A stretch of DNA of 64,000 nt from an uncultured Ectothiorhodospiraceae bacterium (GTDB lineage Bacteria; Pseudomonadota; Gammaproteobacteria; UBA9214), in NCBI GenBank assembly GCA_947259415.1, contig CAMYMI010000002.1, positions 124,001 through 188,000 on the forward strand, written 5' to 3'. The notes under the pieces are model-generated. The model ran no database searches. It had not been told where the DNA came from and saw only the letters and a program-made list of their open reading frames with translations. This document shows, one piece after another, positions 14,316-22,760 of the stretch. Positions within the stretch are counted from its first letter, which is position 1. Each line of letters starts with the position of its first letter. Made by a program: the position numbers and the translations under genes.

Positions 14316-17300
14316 TTACCACTGCCCCGAACTTGCACACTGGTTTTTACGCGACAGCGCATTCTTGCACGCCAGATAGGCCGCATAGCCAGGTCCCGAG
14401 GAACGGGACAGATTCCGCGGATCACGGAGCAGGTTCTCATCGCATCTCGCACGCTGCCACCATGCCTTTAGTTCTGCGCATCCCTGTCCATCTTTCGGCT
14501 TCTGTATTGGCCTCACCATATTGTCCCATACCGGCTTCCTGCATAAGGCGTTGGCCCGGGATAAGGCGGCTGATTCCGATGTGAATATCTGGACCTGTTG
14601 ATTTCCCCTTGAGCGCAGGCCACTGGCCGCGTCATTTGCATTTTTCGCATCAATGGAAATCACATCTACCAAGGTCAGACGGGTGCATTCCGGGTTGCCC
14701 TGAACACCGCCCCTGCTCGCCGACCGGGTTGAGGTGCTGACGATGTAGCGTTGATCCGGAACGCTGATATCACCCGTCAGCGCGCAGCAGCTTACATCCT
14801 GCCGGGGTTGCGGCGGAGAGGGTTGCTCTGGCTGTGTCGGCGCACGCTTTCTCTGATCCTTTGGTGGTTCTGCTGGCGCTGTGGACGCCGGATGTCCTGG
14901 AACGGCAGATGTTGTTGGCGCTGGTTGAGCTGGATGAGAGGGCCATGTCGGAAGTGTAGCCGTGCCGTATTGCTCAGCTATATCATCAACAACCCCATCC
15001 CTCCCCGCAACGCTGATCTCTTCCTCTCCTCCTGAGGAGGCTGCCGTTTCAGCAGATTCCGGGCAGGTGCCGGTATATTCGCAGTCGATGGCAATCGGAG
15101 CGACGCCTTCGGGTACCCCGCTGCTCGCGCTACCAACGGCCTCGCCGGCCCACCCCGCAGCCTGTGCGGCCTCGGCGGCGGCGGCCGCCTGACGCACCTG
15201 ATCCTCCGAGACCTCCGGCATGCCGCCGATGTCGGCTGTCGGATCGTAACAATCGTCCCGCGAATCCGTGGGATCGCAGTCACCTCTGCGCGTAGTGTCT
15301 CTGCCTGTACCGGTTGGTGGCTGTGTGGACGTCCCTTCTACAATCGTCACCATAAAGCCGGTATCGCTGCTGTTGCCCGAAGCGTCCGTAGCCACGCAGG
15401 TCACAGGGGTACTGCCAATCGGGAAAATGCTGCCCGAAGCCGGGCTACAGCTAACACTGGGTGCTGGATCCACGACATCACTGGCCGTGGGCAGGGGGTA
15501 ACTCCCCGCCGCGCCGGAAGTCGAGGTGGCTTCTGCTCTGATACCCGCAAGCGTTTCGAGCGTCGGTGGCGTAGTATCTTGAATCGTCACTGTGAAGCTT
15601 GCATCGCTGCTGTTGCCCGAAGCGTCAGTGGTCACGCAGGTCACAGAGGTGCTACCCAGCGCGAAGGTACTCCCCGAAGCCGGACTGCAGCTAACACTTG
15701 GCGTTGGATCCACGTCATCGCTGGCCGTAGGCGAGCTATAACTCACCGCCGCGCCGGCAGCCGAGGTGGCTTCTGCCGTGATGTCCGCGGGGACGTTGCT
15801 CAGGCTTGGCCCGGTGCTGTCTTCCACCGTGACGGTCCGGGTCTCAGGTGTAATCCCGGCGAGACAGGTCGTTGCCCGGGCCAGATGTTCGGGCACCGTG
15901 CGCGTGGCAAACTCGCCCGCCACTCGTATACCCTCGGCCTCCCCGGGCAGCGCTTCGGCTTCGGCGATCAGTTTATCCACCTCGTCGAGTCGCGTGTCTA
16001 TCATCGAAAGCAGGCGCCCGACCTGCGCGCGGAGCGCATTCGGTTCCGGGACTGTGTCCATTCCCAGCGCCACATAACTCGGAACCCTCAAGCCTGTGCC
16101 GAGGGCATTGGCGTTCGCCCTGGCTGTCTGGATACGATTGGCCAGATTCGCACGCTGATCCGGCGCGCCATTGGGGAGCGCGGCCTCGGCCTGATCCAAC
16201 AGCCCCAGTGCTTCGGTCTTGAGCGACGCGATCTCTTCATTCAAAGCCCGCAGCTTTTCCCGGTGGGTCAGTACGTTGCTCGCCGCCTTTACAGCCTTGT
16301 TACCCTTGCCCTCTATGACGATGTACTGCAGTCGCGCCGCCTGTGTTTCCCCCTTCAGATTCTGTCGCTCCGTTTTCACTCTGTCGAGCAGGCGTTCCAG
16401 GTATTGAGTCTCCGTATCTGTCGCTATCGCACCCACTTCAGCGGTAAGGTCCTGCAGCTTGCTCCGCCAGGCCGTTATCCGATCCTGTGGAGCCGTGCTG
16501 ACCGCACAGACTTCACCGGCCAGTTGCCTGAGATTCGGTCCGGCATCGGCCAGTCGACCATAGGCATTCTGTATGTTTTGCATCTCCTGGCGCGTACGCG
16601 CCATTTCCTGCTTCAGTCGGTCGACCCCCCTGCCCATCCGCGTATTCGCCCCTTGCCACCACACGGGGCCCTCTCTCAGACTACCCAGTTGAGCCGTGTA
16701 CTTGCTGCCGGCGGCCTCCAGCTTTCCCTTGACTTCTTTAAAAGTGGTCCCGCTGGCCTGGGCCGTAGCGATCTTTCTTTCCGCCGCCTCGATCAATCCC
16801 GTTGCGGAGGTATCCACCTGGTCCCCGGGCAGTAAGTCATACATAGCGATCGCCACGGCGACACACTCATCCGCATCGTTCTTGTGCAACCACAGCTCCA
16901 CCTCCCGGAGTTCCATCTGCTCCGTCAACCGTGATGCCTGTTCGGCGATGTCATCCAACTCGCTTGACGCGGGAAGGTCGGCACATTGTCTCAGCGCTTG
17001 CTGATAGTCGTTGCGCAGGTTCGCCGGGATGTTCGGTTCCCGCCACTGCCGAAAGCTCCAGCGCCCGGTTCGCGACCCACTGCTGTCCCATTGTCTGTGA
17101 ACCGTGTCCGCGCAGGCCATTGTTTTGAGGGCATCCGCGTGGATGACAAGCAGCTCGTCCACACCCGGATAGTCCCTGTACTTGCGCAACAGGTTCAGCA
17201 TCTTTCGCTTCTCATCCTTGTTGTAACCGCCCCTCAGGAGTCCAGTCACCCTGTCCATCAGGCCAGGGACGACAGGGTTGACCCGGTCGAATTCAGCGGT

Positions 17301-18917
17301 GAGGCTGTCCAGTAGTTTGACGGCATGTTCCATGGCCGCACGTGCGGTATCGAATTCCTGCTTGGCGTCCTCTGCCACTTCGATGGCGGTGAAGGCCGCC
17401 TCCGCGGCAGTCGTATCGCTGACACTCGACGTGAGCTGTTCGAGTTGCGCTTTTTTGTCCTTTACCTCCGTAGCCATTTCGGCGTTACCCGAACGAATGG
17501 AAGCCGCCGTATCCTCCACTGCCCTGACGAGCGTTTGCAGATAGCGCGCCCTCTGGACGGCCGTATCCAGAGCGGTCCGACCGGCAGTCCGGGATGCCGC
17601 CCGCCATACCCCGTCCGACGCGGCACACACCTCCCGGGACGCGGTCTCCACTTGAGACAGCGACGTGTCGAAATCCGTCTTGAGATTCTTCAGCCGGTCC
17701 AGGTCGCCGGAAAGTTTCTTGAAGTCTTCTTCGAGGGACACACAGTCTTCGCCTTTGCTGATAAAGCCCTGAACCGTAGCTACCGAGGCTTCGGCATCCC
17801 TCACCTTCTGCAGGGCCGCCTCCGCCTTTTCGACCGCCGCCTTGAATGCAGCGCACTGGACGCTCACGCTACCCGCGAGACTCTTGATCTGTGTGGCGAT
17901 GGACTGCGCTTCACTGAACGCGTTCTTGAACTTTTCGTCGAATTCCGCCGATAGTCTGTTGATCTCTTTGCTGAGCTTTTCCAACTCAGTATGAAGTCGA
18001 TCCGAACGCTGTTGTCCTATTTTCTTGAGTGATCTCGCTACGGCCTCCCTCTCGCGTTTTATTTTCATTTTCGCGTCGTTGATACAATGGGTGATGAACT
18101 CTCTCCGGCAGGACTCGAACAACGCCTGCATCTCACCCGGTTTGAAGTCCCAGGTAGCGAATCCGCCCCTAAACTTGGTCGTATAACCGACGTCCGATAG
18201 TTCCGCCTGAAAACTCTCCCAGTCGCGGCCCAGTTCGCGATACTTCGTGAATATCTCCTGGAGTTTGGCGTCCTCGGCCGCTGCGGCCCATCTGGGAATC
18301 AGTTCCATTTCGGCTCGAACAACATAGAGAAACGCAGCGGCTGGCGTCACCGCCCCCACCGAGCGATTATCGAACACCCAGTTGTACGCGGCCGCGAAGT
18401 TGGCCTCCGCCGCGGCAGCGGCATCTTTTTTTGCCTGCTCCCACACCAGCTTTCTGGCACCGTCCCACTTGCCCTGAAACATCGCAATGGCAAGTTGTTT
18501 GGCAAGCAGTTTATTTTTCATTACATAACCGTACATTCCCTGAGTCGTCTCAGAGAGACCCGTGCTCGCCACCTGCAGATTGAGCTCATCCTCGAGCGAC
18601 TTTTTAAGGTGCCCCTCCCCCAGCTCGATCGTGGACCTGATCGCCTGATCGTAATCACCATCGCTGAGCGAGCCGGCAAGCTGCGACCATCCCCTGCCAT
18701 AGGTCAGCATGTAATCCAGATCGTCTCTTGCGGGACCCGGCGCCAGAATTCCCGACAGCCGGGTTTTTAAATCATCGAGTACCTGCTGCTGTTGTTGCGG
18801 ACTTAGCTGATCCCACTGCGCGACCACCCCTACCGGTGTCATCATCGCAAACAAGGAAAAGAGTGAGACGACGATCCACCGCAGTGCTAGAGCGACTCTT
18901 GTTTCACCGTGAATCAT
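14316..18917 (-). CDS. giant exported coiled-coil protein with two HYR domains, 1533 aa
   Basis: N-terminal signal peptide (about residues 1-33, ending V-V-A-Q). The first 1000 residues are almost entirely helical, rich in Ala/Glu/Lys with coiled-coil heptads and scattered Cys. Two HYR (hyalin-repeat, Ig-like) domains follow at about 1029-1112 and 1113-1192, each with S-C-S-P-A-S-G-S and V-T-C-V-x-T-D-A-S-G-N-S-S-D. Then come an Ala- and Pro-rich linker (to about 1380) and a Cys-containing C-terminal domain of about 150 residues. HYR domains are linked to adhesion. The gene overlaps the RHS-like gene upstream by 14 bases, so the two are co-transcribed. The plan mirrors the 1607-aa protein on the other side of the CsgG pair. 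Function unknown; extracellular or periplasmic scaffold is an inference. Confidence 0.8.
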   Translation of the reverse strand: MIHGETRVALALRWIVVSLFSLFAMMTPVGVVAQWDQLSPQQQQQVLDDLKTRLSGILAPGPARDDLDYMLTYGRGWSQLAGSLSDGDYDQAIRSTIELGEGHLKKSLEDELNLQVASTGLSETTQGMYGYVMKNKLLAKQLAIAMFQGKWDGARKLVWEQAKKDAAAAAEANFAAAYNWVFDNRSVGAVTPAAAFLYVVRAEMELIPRWAAAAEDAKLQEIFTKYRELGRDWESFQAELSDVGYTTKFRGGFATWDFKPGEMQALFESCRREFITHCINDAKMKIKREREAVARSLKKIGQQRSDRLHTELEKLSKEINRLSAEFDEKFKNAFSEAQSIATQIKSLAGSVSVQCAAFKAAVEKAEAALQKVRDAEASVATVQGFISKGEDCVSLEEDFKKLSGDLDRLKNLKTDFDTSLSQVETASREVCAASDGVWRAASRTAGRTALDTAVQRARYLQTLVRAVEDTAASIRSGNAEMATEVKDKKAQLEQLTSSVSDTTAAEAAFTAIEVAEDAKQEFDTARAAMEHAVKLLDSLTAEFDRVNPVVPGLMDRVTGLLRGGYNKDEKRKMLNLLRKYRDYPGVDELLVIHADALKTMACADTVHRQWDSSGSRTGRWSFRQWREPNIPANLRNDYQQALRQCADLPASSELDDIAEQASRLTEQMELREVELWLHKNDADECVAVAIAMYDLLPGDQVDTSATGLIEAAERKIATAQASGTTFKEVKGKLEAAGSKYTAQLGSLREGPVWWQGANTRMGRGVDRLKQEMARTRQEMQNIQNAYGRLADAGPNLRQLAGEVCAVSTAPQDRITAWRSKLQDLTAEVGAIATDTETQYLERLLDRVKTERQNLKGETQAARLQYIVIEGKGNKAVKAASNVLTHREKLRALNEEIASLKTEALGLLDQAEAALPNGAPDQRANLANRIQTARANANALGTGLRVPSYVALGMDTVPEPNALRAQVGRLLSMIDTRLDEVDKLIAEAEALPGEAEGIRVAGEFATRTVPEHLARATTCLAGITPETRTVTVEDSTGPSLSNVPADITAEATSAAGAAVSYSSPTASDDVDPTPSVSCSPASGSTFALGSTSVTCVTTDASGNSSDASFTVTIQDTTPPTLETLAGIRAEATSTSGAAGSYPLPTASDVVDPAPSVSCSPASGSIFPIGSTPVTCVATDASGNSSDTGFMVTIVEGTSTQPPTGTGRDTTRRGDCDPTDSRDDCYDPTADIGGMPEVSEDQVRQAAAAAEAAQAAGWAGEAVGSASSGVPEGVAPIAIDCEYTGTCPESAETAASSGGEEEISVAGRDGVVDDIAEQYGTATLPTWPSHPAQPAPTTSAVPGHPASTAPAEPPKDQRKRAPTQPEQPSPPQPRQDVSCCALTGDISVPDQRYIVSTSTRSASRGGVQGNPECTRLTLVDVISIDAKNANDAASGLRSRGNQQVQIFTSESAALSRANALCRKPVWDNMVRPIQKPKDGQGCAELKAWWQRARCDENLLRDPRNLSRSSGPGYAAYLACKNALSRKNQCASSGQW

Positions 18918-19554
18918 TGCGGCCCCCGAATATTTTGGTCTCTACGCAGAAACCCGCCGCGTTGGGCGGCGTCGGATGTCCCACCTCGTCTGTCTTGAAG
19001 TGCAGCTCGGCCTTGTGTGGTCCCTGAATATGCTCGAGGATTCCCGCCTCGTTGTAGCGCAACACGATGCGGTTATTGTTTCTATCGGCGCGCTCGACCA
19101 GCCGCCCGTAGGCATCGTAGCGTTCGACCGTGCCGTCGGCACGTGTCAGCGTAGCAGCGCCATTGTCATTGAAATGGAGTTGCTCGCCGCGGTGGTTTAG
19201 TAAGACATCATTGCCTTTTGCCGGGGCGAACGTGTCTACACCAAGGGTATCCGTTAACAACGCAAGGCCGCCGATACGCAGCAGATCCTGCTCCCAGTTC
19301 AAACGCCAACGCTCACCCAGCAGACCGTATTGGTCGGGTCGCGCCAGCAAGGTGCGTCGTACTTCCAGGCGCATGGGACTCGCCGCCACAACAAGGTCAA
19401 GGTCAGCCACATGCAGCCGCCCCGTCTCCGGAATAACCGTGGCAACAGCCCAGACTGTTGTCGGCGTTATGCAGACGGCGAACAGCGCAATCAGTAGCGC
19501 GACGATCGCGCCGGTCCGGTGGATCCCGAAGAACCGACTGCAGTTCATAGTCAT
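18904..19554 (-). CDS. short RHS-like exported protein (stub), 216 aa
   Basis: ATG 19554 (or 19548) is chosen because a signal peptide starts there (I-V-A-L-L-I-A-L-F-A-V-C-I, then V-W-A). The body matches the beginning of RHS/YD-repeat proteins: a DUF6531-like L-R-V-x-R-T-L-like strand set, E-R-W-R-L-N-W-E-Q, then YD-type units G-T-V-E-R-Y-D-A-Y-G-R-L and N-R-I-V-L-R-Y-N-E-A-G. RHS proteins are normally over 1000 residues; this one ends after two or three repeats with an unrelated tail. It is therefore a truncated RHS gene or a real short form. Its stop overlaps the start of the 1533-aa gene by 14 bases. Confidence 0.7.
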   Translation of the reverse strand: MTMNCSRFFGIHRTGAIVALLIALFAVCITPTTVWAVATVIPETGRLHVADLDLVVAASPMRLEVRRTLLARPDQYGLLGERWRLNWEQDLLRIGGLALLTDTLGVDTFAPAKGNDVLLNHRGEQLHFNDNGAATLTRADGTVERYDAYGRLVERADRNNNRIVLRYNEAGILEHIQGPHKAELHFKTDEVGHPTPPNAAGFCVETKIFGGRNDSR

Positions 19555-20520
19555 CCCGCGCCCGCTGCCTCCCCTGAACAGCGGCCCAGTCAACCGCGTA
19601 TAGGCGCTGAACGAGCAGGCCTGAACAAACAGCAGGATTACTCCGAACTGTGCGGAGATGATGGCTCGATGCTGGCTTTCAGCGGCCTCCACAATGTTGT
19701 TCACGGCATCTCTCGACCTTGCGGTTCGTCGTTTTCCGGTTTCTCGATTCAGGTCGCGGGGGTAGTCGACGTGTGTGGAAATCACCGTGTCAGGACGGAT
19801 ATGAGCGGCCTGCATGAGTGTCAGGTGATATGTGTGTGTCTGGATTTGCCACCTTCCAGATATTCAATCCAAGACGCGTAGACGTCCATTTGGGTCGTTC
19901 CTTGCTAATTATATAAAGCATAGAATATTTCCAGCCTGTAACCACTGAATGTCCTGTATGGGTAGCGAGTTAAACTGACTAAAACAGTCAGGAATTATTC
20001 CCCTGGTACCCTTGGATCATTAAATATTGATCCTGTACACAGAATAAACAGTAACCCGAACCGGCCGCCCACTCGGTAATGAGGCATTAATTGAAGCGTG
20101 CACGGCCAGGCCGGAAGGGGAGATCGGACAATAGCTGCAGTTTGATTCAAATTAAGTATATGGCCCTCTGAATTACCAATTCGACAGTCGGGTAGTCTGT
20201 CGTGATCCTTTCGGGCCGGTTTATAAATCGTTGAGTGGAATTGGCGCTTATCTCAGGATTAACTCTTTGAATTAATGATAGTCAGCTAAGTCAAGGGTGA
20301 ATGCCGATTCAGACAGCTTTCACGATCCCGAACGGATTATCACAACGAGTGTGGATTGCTACCCGGAGACGTGTTGACCGTGACCCCCATGCAAACTATA
20401 TAAATAGTAAGCATGTCATAAATCAGTAAAACAAAAGAATATTTCTTGCCGCGTGCCAGTGTTGCGAGAAGCAATGGTCTATGGCGTGCAAATTCGAATA
20501 TCGCATGGGAGGGACAGGCC
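19555..20520. other. 966-bp divergent region with a RAYT1 relic
   Basis: Separates the minus-strand RHS/giant pair from the plus-strand CsgG pair, so promoters for both should lie here. A degenerate copy of the RAYT1 3' end is at 20053-20177. I see no convincing gene, tRNA or strong promoter. The stretch 20380-20450 is AT-rich and nearest the first CsgG-like gene. Confidence 0.5.
20053..20177 (+). pseudogene. decayed 3' fragment of a RAYT1-type transposase plus its end
   Basis: Aligns by eye with 4092-4246: AACCCG.ACCGGC, then CCACTCGGTAA, AGGCATT, GAAGCG, TGCACGGCC.GGCCGGAAG, TCGGACA, and finally AATTAAGTATA with GGCCCTCTGAATT after it. About 35 bases present in RAYT1 are missing and the frame is broken. 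This shows an earlier insertion of the same element type next to the CsgG genes. Confidence 0.75.
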
Positions 20521-21558
20521 GTGGGTATGTTGAATAAAATCAGTGTCCTGCTGGTGATCACCATCACCTTGCTCAATGCTGACCCGGTTTCCGCCCAGGA
20601 TTGGGAAGATGACTGGTGGGGGGAGGATTCGGCCAATAGTCGTGATGTCGATGAAACGGATGAAGACACCTCATCAGAGACCGCAGCGCAGATCCAGTAT
20701 CCCCCCTATCATGGCCCCAAAAAGACTATCGCCGTGCTGGAGTTCGAGAACAAGGCCAAGGGCAGCTGGGGCAGCCAGGAAATCGGCGAAGGGATGGCCG
20801 AAATGCTCACCACCGAGCTGTTCAATACCAACCGCTTTATCCTAATCGAACGCAGTGCCCTCAAGGAGATCCTGAAAGAGCAGGAGCTGGGTCAGACCGG
20901 GCTGGTCCGGCCCGAATCCGCGGCACGCGTGGGCAGCCTGGCAGGTGCCCAATTACTGATAAAAGGGGTGGTCAGCGAATTCGAGTATAAAAAGGAAGGA
21001 AAGGGTTTTGGCTTTGGTCTGGAGCAATTCAATCTGGGCCTGAAATCCTCAGCTGCTCACGTGGGTATCGATGTGCGCGTGATCGATGCAACTACCGGTC
21101 AGATCATTGCATCGGAGTATGCGAAGGAAAAGGCAAAATCATCCGGATTTTCGATTGATTATGAGGATGACGATACACCACTACGGGTCGGCACCGGGGC
21201 CTTCAACAAGACCCCGCTTGGAAAGGCTACACGTGGGGCGATTCACAAGGCTGTCCACTTCATTATCGGAGAAAGTGAAAATCATGCCTGGTCAGGCCTC
21301 GTCATCAAGGCAACGCCAGCAAGCGCCTATATCAATCGCGGCGCCAATTCGAATATACAGGCAGGCAATCGTCTGACCGTCTACAGCAGGGGCGAGGCGC
21401 TCATCGATCCGCAGACGGGACTCAATCTTGGCTGCATGGAGGAGCGCGTTGGTGCAATGATCATTACCGATGTCAAGGACAAGTTCTCGATTGGCCGGTT
21501 GCAGATGAATAAACCCGGGTCCTTGGTAAAGCGGGGCGATATTGTTCGCCTCGAGTAG
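20521..21558 (+). CDS. CsgG-like outer-membrane secretion-channel protein 1
   Basis: 345 aa from GTG 20521 (GGAGGGAC upstream); ATG 20527 is the alternative. Signal peptide ends P-V-S-A-Q; an acidic segment (D/E-rich, to about 60) follows. The CsgG domain runs from I-A-V-L-E-F-E-N-K through G-E-G-M-A-E-M-L-T-T-E-L-F and I-E-R-S-A-L to H-V-G-I-D-V-R-V-I-D-A-T-T-G-Q. The last 75 residues form a separate beta domain like the FlgT C-terminal domain. CsgG is a nonameric pore exporting curli subunits and is a lipoprotein; here no cysteine follows the signal peptide, so a lipid anchor is absent. It is adjacent to and clearly paralogous with the next gene. Confidence 0.82.
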   Translation: MGMLNKISVLLVITITLLNADPVSAQDWEDDWWGEDSANSRDVDETDEDTSSETAAQIQYPPYHGPKKTIAVLEFENKAKGSWGSQEIGEGMAEMLTTELFNTNRFILIERSALKEILKEQELGQTGLVRPESAARVGSLAGAQLLIKGVVSEFEYKKEGKGFGFGLEQFNLGLKSSAAHVGIDVRVIDATTGQIIASEYAKEKAKSSGFSIDYEDDDTPLRVGTGAFNKTPLGKATRGAIHKAVHFIIGESENHAWSGLVIKATPASAYINRGANSNIQAGNRLTVYSRGEALIDPQTGLNLGCMEERVGAMIITDVKDKFSIGRLQMNKPGSLVKRGDIVRLE

Positions 21559-21594
21559 CCTGCATGGTACGAAATCGACCAGAGGGCCACCTGA

Positions 21595-22545
21595 ATGACA
21601 GCGTGCAGCATCAAAACGTGGATTGATTCAGTAGCGGGTGTATTTGTATCTCTGATTGTCATTCTCAGTCTCGCCCTCATGGTTCCCGCGGTCGCCGATG
21701 CCAGGATGCGCGTGGCGGTCACGGAGTTTGAGAACAAGGTCGAGGGTGTATTCGGCAACTGGCAGCTTGGCGAGGGTATGGCCGAGATGCTTACCACTGA
21801 ACTTTTCAAGAGCGGTCAATTTGTCGTGCTGGAACGTACGGCCATGGACGATATCCTGAGGGAACAGGAACTCGGCCAATCAGGTCTGGTCAGGTCCGAA
21901 ACTGCTGCACAGACAGGTCAGATGCTGGGCGCGCAGGTCATTGTCCGTGGCGCAGTGACGGAGTTCTCCGATGCCGCCTCAGGTTACGGCGGGGACTTTA
22001 AGTACGACCACTTGGGTCTCGGCGGCAAGGTCAAGAAGGCCCATGTCGGCATCGACCTGCGCCTCATCGATGCCAGCACGGGGCAGGTGATCGCCTCCCA
22101 CCACATCGCCCGGGAGGCCCAATCAGCAGGCGGAAAAATCAACTACAACAATCGTGATTTGCAGATCGGTGCTGCCGGCTTCAGCAAGACGCCGCTGGGC
22201 AAAGCAACCCGTGCCGCCATTGCCGATGCCGTGGCGTTTGTCAGCCGTACAGTACGCACAGGATCTTCCAGTGCAACATCGGCGGGGGCGCTGAAGATCA
22301 TCAAGTTCGATGGCAGGAAGATCTATATCAACGGCGGTTTGAATCGTGGCATCGCCGTGGGTGATCGCTACACGGTGTACTCCGAGGGCGAGGCCCTCAT
22401 CGATCCCGATACCGGCATACAGCTCGGCAGCACCGACGAGATGATCGGCGCCATCGAGATTGCCGAGGTAAAAGAGAAATTCTCCATCGCCTATCCGGTG
22501 AGCGGGAGCGGGTTCAAGCGAGGAGACAACCTGTCGCCCCGATAG
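21595..22545 (+). CDS. CsgG-like outer-membrane secretion-channel protein 2
   Basis: A 316-aa paralogue of the preceding gene, 36 bases downstream, clearly a tandem duplication. Shared blocks include G-E-G-M-A-E-M-L-T-T-E-L-F, E-Q-E-L-G-Q-x-G-L-V-R, K-T-P-L-G-K-A-T-R and G-E-A-L-I-D-P. The signal peptide ends A-V-A-D-A with no lipobox cysteine. It lacks the acidic N-terminal insertion of copy 1 and carries its own FlgT_C-like end domain. Two non-identical copies could build a mixed ring, or serve the two giant exoproteins separately; both ideas are inference. No csgA, csgB, csgE or csgF is seen. Confidence 0.82.
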   Translation: MTACSIKTWIDSVAGVFVSLIVILSLALMVPAVADARMRVAVTEFENKVEGVFGNWQLGEGMAEMLTTELFKSGQFVVLERTAMDDILREQELGQSGLVRSETAAQTGQMLGAQVIVRGAVTEFSDAASGYGGDFKYDHLGLGGKVKKAHVGIDLRLIDASTGQVIASHHIAREAQSAGGKINYNNRDLQIGAAGFSKTPLGKATRAAIADAVAFVSRTVRTGSSSATSAGALKIIKFDGRKIYINGGLNRGIAVGDRYTVYSEGEALIDPDTGIQLGSTDEMIGAIEIAEVKEKFSIAYPVSGSGFKRGDNLSPR

Positions 22546-22760
22546 ACTGTGGCAATGGTGTTTTGCGCGCAGTGGCAAGGGTCCGAAGTGGCATCGTGAT
22601 AACAGATATCGACAAGAAGAGGGGTAGAGACAGGGCTGATGAGAAGTTATTCGATTACATGAGCGTGTACATTGTTTTTACCTGTGAACTTCCGGTTATG
22701 AATACTGGCGAGACAAGGATGCCGTATTTTCGATATGCGTATTAATAATATGTAATCGCG

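Noticed and set aside
15579-16835. Plus-strand 418-aa frame inside the 1533-aa gene
   Set aside because: Composition (Arg/Gln/His-rich) and position mark it as an antisense shadow of the giant gene.
20521-22545. Curli operon
   Set aside because: Only CsgG-like genes are present; no csgA/B repeats, csgE, csgF or csgD is recognisable nearby.
22563-22745. Small frame between the second CsgG-like gene and the giant gene
   Set aside because: No ribosome-binding site, no recognisable protein, and the composition is not coding-like.
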